Assembly: GCA_002371755.1 (NCBI GenBank)
Contig: DFGM01000151.1
Coordinates: forward strand, 1-25,227
Reading direction: 5' to 3'
Source: Verrucomicrobia bacterium UBA3750
Lineage (GTDB): Bacteria; Verrucomicrobiota; Kiritimatiellia; RFP12; UBA1067
Length of the DNA stretch: 25,227 nt
A program made the position numbers and the translations under genes. The notes below the pieces were generated by a model, which saw only the letters and a program-made list of their open reading frames with translations, was not told where the DNA came from and made no database searches. Below, one piece after another: positions 7,732 through 13,884 of the stretch (positions are counted from its first letter, which is position 1; each line of letters starts with the position of its first letter).

Positions 7732-8916
7732 TCAGCCATTGCCTTTTACTCGGTTGTGGTGCTTGCACAGCATTTGGCAGTTCTTCTCGCTTGTGTCGCC
7801 GCCTTTCGACCATGCCGTGACATGGTCGGCTTCCATCTCGCTGAAGGCGTAGATTCGCGTTGCGTTCGCAGAATGGGCAAGTACGCAATCCGGGCAATTC
7901 GAGACACCTTTCGCCTTCGCCTCCGCCGTCTGCTTCGCATAGACGCGTTTTGCCGTAGGAGCATCGAAGATTCGGACTTTGAGCAGTTTTCTATCCTCTT
8001 TTCTCTCGCCACCCAGCACATACTCGAATATGTTCTTTGGATTCTGTATCTTTTTGTCGTCCGCTTCAGCGAACAGCGCCGCTACGCGCTCCCATACCTT
8101 ATCGGGATTGTACGGCCTCAAGTGGTAGGTCTCATACAGCCGCCCCCATTCTAGTCCGCACATTTCGGGGCGCGTTTCCTTGAACACGCCGTCTATCCAT
8201 GCAATCACGCTGTCGAAGTAGTTTGCCAGCTCCGTTATGTCGGCGTCGTAGCGGTGATCTTTCATGTAACCTTTGACGTCTCCCTTGGAAACCCATTCAA
8301 GCGCTTTTGCAAGAACCGCCTGTCGCCTCTCGTCGCCGGAAATGAACGTTTTCCACTTTACCATGTTGGAGTTTGTCGTGGAATTGCTGAAGACTGCCTT
8401 CGCCGCCGTGACGAAGGGCCCGGAATACGTCGCGTTCAGGAGTTCCTGGTCATTGAGAGGCTTGCCCGCGATGTTGATTGTTCTGAACCAGTCCTTGATT
8501 TCGCGCTCCGGGTCATCGCCCTCGCCCTCGCAAATGTAGATTGTGAGTTTCGTTTTGAGAATCCATCCATGGAGGGCGGGATCGAACTTGTGCGGCATCC
8601 CGTTCGCGTCGAGGATATCCAGCTGCCCCGTCACAAAACGTCCGAAACTCGTGATGCGCTGCTGTCCGTCCAGGACTTCGTATTTATCCTCGCCAACCTT
8701 CAGGAAGTAGATGAGCCCAATCGGATATTTCTTGAGGAGCGACTCGACGACTGCCACATCGTCCTTCCCGTTTTCGTAGATGTAGTTGCGCTGGTATTCC
8801 GGCTGGATGACGAGTTTACCGCCCCAGCCGTTCACGCCTTTGCCCTCGAGTTTGTTGTAGTAGAACCCGTTGCAGATATCCCCGACAGTAATGTCGGTGC
8901 GAAGTTCAGTTTTCAT
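7732..8916 (-). CDS. DUF262 (ParB/GmrS-like) plus HNH endonuclease, putative restriction nuclease
   Basis: This 394-aa protein has two regions. Residues 1-120 resemble DUF262, the ParB/Srx-like NTP-binding fold of GmrS and related defence proteins, with IQPEYQR (38-43) and the hallmark DGQQR (83-87). The C-terminus is an HNH nuclease with CPDC (341-344), EADH (362-365), and CQMLCKHHN (380-388), where Asp364, His365 and the Cys pairs form the metal-binding core. The closest functional idea is a GmrSD-like, modification-sensitive or NTP-regulated endonuclease, but here the C-terminal part is a compact HNH rather than an obvious DUF1524. ATG8916 lies 7 bases after AAGGAG and overlaps the methyltransferase stop by 11 bases, so the two are translationally coupled. 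Target and cofactor are unknown. Confidence 0.85.
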   Translation of the reverse strand: MKTELRTDITVGDICNGFYYNKLEGKGVNGWGGKLVIQPEYQRNYIYENGKDDVAVVESLLKKYPIGLIYFLKVGEDKYEVLDGQQRITSFGRFVTGQLDILDANGMPHKFDPALHGWILKTKLTIYICEGEGDDPEREIKDWFRTINIAGKPLNDQELLNATYSGPFVTAAKAVFSNSTTNSNMVKWKTFISGDERRQAVLAKALEWVSKGDVKGYMKDHRYDADITELANYFDSVIAWIDGVFKETRPEMCGLEWGRLYETYHLRPYNPDKVWERVAALFAEADDKKIQNPKNIFEYVLGGERKEDRKLLKVRIFDAPTAKRVYAKQTAEAKAKGVSNCPDCVLAHSANATRIYAFSEMEADHVTAWSKGGDTSEKNCQMLCKHHNRVKGNG

Positions 8917-10003
8917 GTGAGGCTCCTTTCCGGCGGATGAAAATACGAGCGTATGTATTTTTCTTATTTATTAAAGGTCTCGCATCTCCTGTTCCAAGAA
9001 AATCAAGACCTACTATGCTTTTGTTGTAACCAGCAGAGGCGCACATCCCCAAAATCTCGAACTGTTCCGGGCAGTACTTGTCGAGAAAGGAAATCGGCAC
9101 GCCCATAACGCCGTCAAAGTCGCTTGGAATGGCGTCGGTGAATGGCACTTCGATTGCATCGTAGTTGTCGTACTTCCTATAGCCAATCCCCTTGATTTCC
9201 TTGTGGCGGGAATACTTCGCATTGTCGGCCATCGTCATTAGTTGGAGCGGCTGATGGCGGCGTCCGTGTTCAAGGTTCGTGAACCATCTCACACCCTTGA
9301 CGCGGATGAAGTGGTTGCCTTTTTCATCGACTCGCCAACCTGCGGCGTTGAGCGGATACTCCTTCGGGACGCCGAACTCGCGGTCGCCGGAATGGATGCT
9401 TTCGCCAAGCCACATCTTGTTGGACTTGATAAGCGGGAACACCTCCTTGTAGGTTATCGCGTTCATGTTGCCGATGATGAGAAACTTTTTGTCGGCCTCG
9501 GTTATCCACTTGAGGAACTCGCGGAACAGCGAGAACGGCGGATTAGTGACGATGATATCGGCCGCGTCGCGAAACTTCTTCACTTCGTCCGACCGGAAGT
9601 CTCCATCGCCCTTCAAATACCACCATTCGAGATCCTCGAAATTGATTCTCCCGTCGCCGTTCACGTCGTGGTCGAGAATCATCATGCGCCCATGCCTCGG
9701 GTCGAGGCTTCGTCCGGCGGCATAGTCGAAGAGGTCGAATCCGTATTTCTCCTGCTTGGCATTGGGGGCGTAGCTTGTGGATATGAGTTTCTTCAATCCG
9801 AGCCGGGCGAAGTTCTCCGCGAAAAAGCGCGTGAAATTGCTTTCCTCCGGATCGTCGCATGGAAGGAGGACTGTCTTTCCCCGAAACGTATCGGGGTTGT
9901 ATTCGAGGTATGCGTTGACTTCCGCCTGGATGTCGGCGTACTGCGTGTAGAATTCGTCGTTCTTCGCCCTTTTTGCCTTTTGAAGCGCTGCCGTATCTGC
10001 CAT
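8906..10003 (-). CDS. EcoRI-family adenine-specific DNA methyltransferase
   Basis: This 365-aa protein begins with the [12 protein letters not shown] block typical of the EcoRI methylase family. It has [13 protein letters not shown] (45-57), the expected motif I/AdoMet neighbourhood, and the catalytic NPPF at 154-157 within [14 protein letters not shown]. These enzymes methylate N6 of adenine in a specific DNA site. ATG10003 follows AGGAG by eight bases and gives the family N-terminus. The same frame is open upstream, however, and ATG10057, with its own AGGAG, would add 18 residues resembling a signal peptide. Residues 113-124 form an EF-hand/dockerin-like loop ([12 protein letters not shown]). 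No EcoRI-type endonuclease is present; the partner is the DUF262-HNH protein. Recognition site is unknown. Confidence 0.9.
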   Translation of the reverse strand: MADTAALQKAKRAKNDEFYTQYADIQAEVNAYLEYNPDTFRGKTVLLPCDDPEESNFTRFFAENFARLGLKKLISTSYAPNAKQEKYGFDLFDYAAGRSLDPRHGRMMILDHDVNGDGRINFEDLEWWYLKGDGDFRSDEVKKFRDAADIIVTNPPFSLFREFLKWITEADKKFLIIGNMNAITYKEVFPLIKSNKMWLGESIHSGDREFGVPKEYPLNAAGWRVDEKGNHFIRVKGVRWFTNLEHGRRHQPLQLMTMADNAKYSRHKEIKGIGYRKYDNYDAIEVPFTDAIPSDFDGVMGVPISFLDKYCPEQFEILGMCASAGYNKSIVGLDFLGTGDARPLINKKNTYARIFIRRKGASHEN

Positions 10004-10113
10004 TGATGTTGCTCCTGCGAGCAGCGCGGCAATCAGCATTGCAATTCTTGTCTTCATCTTGCGCGATGCTCCTGTGGCGCCCGCACCGCCGCCGGACACC
10101 ATGCCCGATGCAT

Positions 10114-10199
10114 AAAAAGAGAGCGCATTTTCTTTTCCATGCACTCTACGGAAGCCCGACCAAAGGCTCAAACTGAATGCACGGAGAAAGAGAATGCGC
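10114..10199 (-). terminator. candidate attenuator terminator upstream of the methyltransferase
   Basis: On the minus strand, arm 10199-10178 pairs with arm 10143-10123. The base of the stem is GCGCATT/AATGCGC; pyrimidine/purine pairing in the middle has a wobble or bulge, and TGCA/TGCA closes the top. The hairpin of about 20 bp is followed by TCTCTTTTT (10122-10114). The 34-base loop holds a smaller AGCC/GGCT hairpin (10153-10156, 10165-10168). This is a terminator-like structure 111 bases before the methyltransferase start. Confidence 0.55.
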
Positions 10200-10268
10200 C
10201 CCCATATGGGCGCACCTCCACTCACATGTCGTTCAGTTTTGAAATGTTTGGTCGTATTTCCGTAGAAC
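10144..10268 (-). promoter_or_regulatory. candidate anti-terminator dyad in the restriction-modification leader
   Basis: Three blocks of an inverted repeat face each other: TCTACGGAA (10145-10153) with TTCCGTAGA (10258-10266), CGACCAAA (10157-10164) with TTTGGTCG (10247-10254), and AAACTGAA (10170-10177) with TTCAGTTT (10232-10239). The 25 paired bases are in colinear order, with small internal loops. The downstream arm occupies the loop of the adjacent terminator hairpin, so the two pairings exclude each other. A third dyad, TGCGCCC/GGGCGCA (10195-10214), lies between the arms. A decayed mobile-element end is the alternative. Confidence 0.5.
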
Positions 10269-10298
10269 GACTTGTTAGCGTGATGCTAAATTGTCTAT

Positions 10299-10365
10299 CC
10301 TCCTTGCGGAGGGTGGCGGATTTCTCCCCGCCTTGTTGTTTTTTCGGACGCGCGGGAGCGCGTCC
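10299..10365. repeat. cluster of short hairpins in the long leader
   Basis: Three adjacent dyads are visible: CCTCC/GGAGG (10299-10312, loop TTGC), GGCGG/CCGCC (10315-10332) followed on the plus strand by TTGTTGTTTTTT (10333-10344), and GGACGCGC/GCGCGTCC (10346-10365, loop GGGA). The middle one looks like a weak intrinsic terminator on the plus strand, which would matter only if an antisense RNA crosses here. The third resembles a REP-type palindrome. Confidence 0.5.
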
Positions 10366-10450
10366 CTCCCTATTGGCTTTGTCCTTTCACTTCAGTTTCC
10401 ACGATTGAGATTGAAGAGGTTTTATTCGTCATGTCATGGAAGATGATGGT

Positions 10451-10480
10451 ATTTTACCATATTGAATGTTCGAAAGTCAA
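10451..10480 (-). promoter_or_regulatory. promoter reading toward the methyltransferase-nuclease pair
   Basis: On the minus strand TTGACT (10480-10475), an 18-base spacer and TAAAAT (10456-10451) preceded by TGG give an extended -10 promoter of the same style as the others in this window. The predicted start is near 10444, leaving about 440 nt before the methyltransferase ATG. No other minus-strand promoter of similar quality was seen closer. Confidence 0.6.
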
Positions 10481-10652
10481 TAGAACGAACGCGGAATTGC
10501 GCAGAAAGCGCGGTTTTCAAGCGATTGAGGGGCTCGGCAAATCCCCAGTCCGCCGCGTCGCACCATACCACTGCAGGGATGAACGCTCGAGTCGCCCGTT
10601 CCCCCAGTGGCCTGCCCACCGAGCCGGTATCCGCCCCATGCCCATCACTCAC
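10481..10652. other. intergenic stretch without a recognisable gene
   Basis: This lies between the leader promoter and the 22-bp repeat array. Open frames run through it and the repeats in all plus frames, but their translations are repeat-driven and lack any domain, start-site signal or normal composition. I see no gene or RNA here. Confidence 0.5.
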
Positions 10653-10800
10653 GAATCCAATGGGCATCACCCGGGAATCCAATGCCCATTGGATGCGAAT
10701 TCAATGCCCATTGGGTTCCAATTCAATGCCCATTGGATTCAGACTCAATGCCCATTGGATTCAGATTCAATGCCCATTGGATTCCCGGATGATGCGCATC
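10653..10800. repeat. five 22-bp palindromic tandem repeats within a larger inverted repeat
   Basis: Units start at 10681, 10703, 10725, 10747 and 10769. Each opens with AATGCCCATTGG, followed by a less conserved 10 bases ending in -TTC or -CTC in four units. The core is a dyad, best seen as CCAATG-CC-CATTGG at the first unit (10679-10692). The array is framed by inverted arms: about 10658-10690 (ATGGGCATCACCCGGGAATC onward) and 10767-10800, which read as near reverse complements. A further half-site, ATGCCCAT, lies at 10638-10645. The period is not a multiple of three and there is no coding potential. Confidence 0.9.
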
Positions 10801-10895
10801 GCTCCGGCTTCCTCTGCCGCCTGTGAACATAATTGCTTGGTTTGGGCGGTTTACTCGCATTTGCACGCGCTTTTATCTTTTGCGGCACTCCAAAA

Positions 10896-10920
10896 CGGGT
10901 CTTCCACCTTTTTAGACCCG
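10896..10920. promoter_or_regulatory. dyad over the -35 position of the ferredoxin-oxidoreductase promoter
   Basis: CGGGTCT (10896-10902) and AGACCCG (10914-10920) form a perfect 7-bp inverted repeat with an 11-base centre. It ends where a -35 element would lie for the -10 at 10938. It could be an operator or a terminator of upstream RNA; the plus-strand T-run sits in the loop rather than after the stem, which favours an operator. Confidence 0.45.
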
Positions 10921-10934
10921 CAAGGCGCAAAATA

Positions 10935-10943
10935 TGGTATAAT
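10935..10943 (+). promoter_or_regulatory. extended -10 promoter of the oxidoreductase operon
   Basis: TGGTATAAT (10935-10943) is a perfect extended -10 with no good -35. The start is predicted near 10950, with GCGAGGAAAAG (10956-10966) as ribosome site before ATG10970. Confidence 0.7.
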
Positions 10944-10969
10944 ATATAGTCAATTGCGAGGAAAAGAAG

Positions 10970-11191
10970 ATGGAAGAAGGAATATCCACACATCCGGAAA
11001 TCGAGGAGGATTCGTGCAAGGGTTGCGGACGTTGCGTCGCAGCCTGTCCGCGCCACTGCCTTGAATTGACGGCTAAATTGAACAGGATGGGCATCAAGCC
11101 TGTAGGTTACAAGGGAGAAGGTTGCATAGGCTGCGGGATTTGCTTCTACAACTGTCCCGAACCATATGCGATAAAGGTGGTGAAGGCATGA
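10970..11191 (+). CDS. 2-oxoacid:ferredoxin oxidoreductase, ferredoxin-like (delta) subunit
   Basis: This 73-aa protein has two classical [4Fe-4S] motifs: Cys16-x2-Cys19-x2-Cys22-x3-Cys26 and Cys52-x2-Cys55-x2-Cys58-x3-Cys62, the second set ending in the usual Cys-Pro. As the small subunit of VOR/KOR-type enzymes it passes electrons from the TPP site to external ferredoxin. It is the first gene of a three-gene operon and shares ATGA with the next. The subunit order small, alpha, beta-gamma matches the VorD/KorD, VorB/KorA, VorA/KorB arrangement. Confidence 0.92.
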   Translation: MEEGISTHPEIEEDSCKGCGRCVAACPRHCLELTAKLNRMGIKPVGYKGEGCIGCGICFYNCPEPYAIKVVKA

Positions 11192-12246
11192 CCAAGTTCG
11201 TAAAAGGCAACGAAGCCGTTGTCATGGGTGCGCTCTATGCGGGGTGCGAGCTGTATTTTGGCTATCCGATCACGCCGGCGAGCGAAATCGCGCATGGTGC
11301 GGCGAAGTGGTTTCCGATGCTCGGGCGAGTGTTCGTGCAGGCGGAATGCGAGACGGCGAGCATAAACATGATGTTCGGCGCGGCAGGCGCCGGCAAACTT
11401 TGCATGACGGCGACTTCCGGCCCCGGTTTTTCGCTCATGCAGGAGGGGCTTTCGTATCTTGCAGGCGCGGAACTGCCGGCTATCGTAGTGGATGTGATGC
11501 GCGCAGGTCCCGGCCTTGGCAATGTCTATCCCGAGCAGGGCGATTACACGCCTGCCGTGAAGGGCGGGGGGCACGGCAACTACCAGGCTTTCGTGCTGGC
11601 GCCCGCCTCCGCGCAGGAAATGTGCGACTATACGGTAAAGGCTTTCCAGATGGCCGCAAAGTGGCGCACCCCGGCAATCGTGCTTGTCGATGGTTTGCAG
11701 GGACAGATGATGGAGTCCGTCTCGCTTCCGGAGAAAGAATGCCCGAGGCCCGATTTCTCGGCCTGGGCGGCCCAAGGCGAGCCCAAGACAAGAGAAAATC
11801 TCGTAAAGTCCATCTATCTCGATGCCGCCCAGCAGGAGGAGTTCAATATCCATTTGCAGGAAAAGTACGTGCGCATGAAAGAGGATGCCGAGGCGGAGAC
11901 GTATCTTTGCGAAGATGCGGATATTCTCCTTTGCGGTTATGGCATATCGAGCCGAATCGCCCGCACTACGGCGGAGGAGTTGCGCAAGGAAGGCGTGAAG
12001 GCCGGCGTATTCAGGCCGATTACGCTGAATCCTTTCCCGGCGAACGAACTTGCCAAAGTGGCGAAGGGGCGCAAAATCATGTCCATAGAACTGGATGCGG
12101 GGCAGTTTGCCGACGATGTCCGGCTCAATCTCGCCAAGGCTGGGCTGGGCGGAGAGGCTGCGAGCGTGAAGATGATCCACCGCATGGGCGGCCAGGTGGT
12201 CAGCGTGGACGATGCCGTGAAGGCGGCAAAGGAGATGTTTGAATGA
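11188..12246 (+). CDS. vorB: 2-oxoacid:ferredoxin oxidoreductase alpha subunit (VorB/KorA-type)
   Basis: This 352-aa protein has the alpha-subunit N-terminus (KGNEAVVMGALYAGC) and the GYPITPASEI motif that shapes the active site near TPP. The CMTATSGPGFSLMQEGL stretch follows, and a C-terminal transketolase-C-like domain starts near residue 245. With the beta subunit it performs the TPP-dependent oxidative decarboxylation of a branched-chain 2-oxoacid or 2-oxoglutarate to an acyl-CoA, reducing ferredoxin. VOR versus KOR cannot be settled from motifs. ATG11188 overlaps the ferredoxin stop, and the stop overlaps the next start, both by ATGA. Confidence 0.9.
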   Translation: MTKFVKGNEAVVMGALYAGCELYFGYPITPASEIAHGAAKWFPMLGRVFVQAECETASINMMFGAAGAGKLCMTATSGPGFSLMQEGLSYLAGAELPAIVVDVMRAGPGLGNVYPEQGDYTPAVKGGGHGNYQAFVLAPASAQEMCDYTVKAFQMAAKWRTPAIVLVDGLQGQMMESVSLPEKECPRPDFSAWAAQGEPKTRENLVKSIYLDAAQQEEFNIHLQEKYVRMKEDAEAETYLCEDADILLCGYGISSRIARTTAEELRKEGVKAGVFRPITLNPFPANELAKVAKGRKIMSIELDAGQFADDVRLNLAKAGLGGEAASVKMIHRMGGQVVSVDDAVKAAKEMFE

Positions 12247-13688
12247 AGGTGATTGAACAGAAGGGGATGTATACGGAGTTTCCGCGTTGCGGCAAGCCGC
12301 ATGCGCGCACTACGCACTACTGCCCGGGTTGCGGGCACGGGATCGTGAACAAGCTTATCGCCGAGTGCTGCGCGGAACTGGGCTTGCAGGATCGCACGAT
12401 ATTCGTCGATCCCGTCGGATGCGGCGTCTTTACCTATTATTATTGGGATGCGGCGCATATATCCGCTGCGCACGGGCGCGCTTCGGCGGCGGCGACGGGT
12501 GCTTGCAGGGCGCGGCCCGATGCGGTCACTATCGCCTACCAGGGCGATGGCGACTTGGGGGCGATTGGCTTCAACAACGCCTTTCAGGCCGCTTCGCGCG
12601 GCGAGAAGTTCGGCTGCATCTTCATCAACAATTCGCTTTACGGCATGACTGGCGGCCAGATGGCTCCCACTACCCTGGAAGGCGAAAAGACCACCACCAC
12701 GCCATTCGGGCGCGACCCTTCCCTTACCGGACATCCGCTGCATGTCTGCGAGGTCTTCAACGAACTTCAAGCGCCCGTCTATATCGCGCGCGTCTCTGTT
12801 GCCGACACCAAGAGGATAATGGAGTGCAAACGCGCGATACGCCGCGTTTTCGAGCTTCAGGCCTCCGGCGCCGGATATGCGCTTCTCGAAATTCTCGCTC
12901 CTTGCCCCACCAACTTCGGCATGGGAGCCATCGATGCGGCATCTTTCTGCATGAACGAGATGGAGCGCGAGTTCCCGCTCGGCGTATTCAGGGATGTCGG
13001 GAAGGGCGTCATGGGCGCGGAAAAGACCGTCCATCCCGATTCCAAGGTGCTCGCCGTCAAGGAAGTGCCCCGGTATCCCACATGCGAAGCGCTCTTTGCG
13101 ACTCCCGATGGCACCGAGGCGCCTCCAGTCGAAGACGACCCAGGCGTACCGGAAATGCGATTCAAGTTCGCGGGCTACGGCGGGCAGGGCATACTTTCCC
13201 TGGGTATTTGCGTCGCGGAAGCGGCACGCCTCGAAAAGCGCCATACGCTCTGGTTCCCGTCTTACGGACCCGAACAGCGCGGCGGCTCGGCTTCATGCTC
13301 TGTCGTTGTAAGCGGGACGAAAATCGGCTCGCCCACGGTCGAGCACCCGGATGTGCTCGTGTGCATGAACCAGCCTTCCTACGAACGCTTCGCCAAAGAC
13401 GTGAAGAATGGCGGCCTTATCATCGTGGATAGTTCCGTGCCCGTGTGCGTAGACCCGCCGGAAGGCGTGGAATTGAAGCGCGTGCCGGCCATCAAGATGG
13501 CCGAGGATTTCGGCGTTCCCAAGGCCGCCAACACGATGATGCTTGCCGCTCTCAGAAAGTTCAAGGCTACAGGACTCAAGGACGAAAGCCTCGAGACTGC
13601 GCTTTGCGCCTCCTTCAAGAAGAAACCCCAGCTCATCGAAAAGAACCGCACATTGCTGAGGGAAGCAGAAGAGAGGATTTCCTTGTAG
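12243..13688 (+). CDS. vorA: 2-oxoacid:ferredoxin oxidoreductase, fused beta (TPP) and gamma subunits
   Basis: This 481-aa protein fuses two subunits. Residues 1-300 are the TPP-binding beta subunit: CPGCGH (27-32), the Mg/TPP motif GDGDLGAIGFNN (101-112), INNSLYGMTGGQ (128-139) and a C-terminal beta tail. An acidic/Pro linker near 291-304 leads to the gamma domain (305-481), recognised by FAGYGGQGILSLG (309-321) and SYGPEQRGG. The gamma domain binds CoA-side elements in the holoenzyme. Separate beta genes are about 250-300 aa and gamma about 180 aa, so the fusion accounts for the whole length and explains why no gamma gene follows. The three-gene operon therefore encodes all four functional parts. 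Confidence 0.92.
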   Translation: MKVIEQKGMYTEFPRCGKPHARTTHYCPGCGHGIVNKLIAECCAELGLQDRTIFVDPVGCGVFTYYYWDAAHISAAHGRASAAATGACRARPDAVTIAYQGDGDLGAIGFNNAFQAASRGEKFGCIFINNSLYGMTGGQMAPTTLEGEKTTTTPFGRDPSLTGHPLHVCEVFNELQAPVYIARVSVADTKRIMECKRAIRRVFELQASGAGYALLEILAPCPTNFGMGAIDAASFCMNEMEREFPLGVFRDVGKGVMGAEKTVHPDSKVLAVKEVPRYPTCEALFATPDGTEAPPVEDDPGVPEMRFKFAGYGGQGILSLGICVAEAARLEKRHTLWFPSYGPEQRGGSASCSVVVSGTKIGSPTVEHPDVLVCMNQPSYERFAKDVKNGGLIIVDSSVPVCVDPPEGVELKRVPAIKMAEDFGVPKAANTMMLAALRKFKATGLKDESLETALCASFKKKPQLIEKNRTLLREAEERISL

Positions 13689-13774
13689 TCCCATCCGGGG
13701 ATGGGCATGCCGCGGCAAGCGATGGCGCATGTGCGCCTTCCGGGCGCAAATCATCGCGGCATACGCGGCAACAG

Positions 13775-13832
13775 CCAAACAAAAGCGGCGGGGGTTCGCT
13801 TCTAAAGCGTCAGCCCCGCCGCTTTTGTTTGG
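13775..13832. terminator. strong bidirectional terminator between vor operon and htpG
   Basis: A 19-bp perfect stem is formed by 13775-13793 and 13814-13832 (outer CCAAACAAAAGC, inner GGCGGGG). The loop holds its own CGCTT/AAGCG stem (13797-13801, 13805-13809). The outer stem supplies A-runs 5' and T-runs 3' on both strands, suiting convergent transcripts. The preceding 13690-13770 contains smaller palindromes (CCCATCC/GGATGGG; GGCGCA/TGCGCC) without a gene. Confidence 0.9.
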
Positions 13833-13884
13833 TTAGGCAGTCGATGTGGTTTGATGTCAAGTCAAGGCGCAGCGTCTTGCGCAC

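Noticed and set aside
10123..10268. Retron RNA, integron attC site or IS end
   Set aside because: There is no reverse transcriptase, integrase or transposase, no GTTRRRY core pair, and no target duplication was seen; the geometry fits attenuation better.
10346..10365. Intrinsic terminator at the GGACGCGC/GCGCGTCC hairpin
   Set aside because: The T-run lies 5' of the stem on the plus strand and an A-run follows it on the minus strand, so it cannot end either transcript by itself.
10653..10800. CRISPR array
   Set aside because: Units are contiguous at 22 bp, the variable part is only about 10 bases and contains related sequence, and no cas genes are present.
10431..11064. Small protein-coding genes across the repeat region
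   Set aside because: Open frames exist only because the repeat lacks stops; translations are the same repeat in three phases, without ribosome sites or domains.
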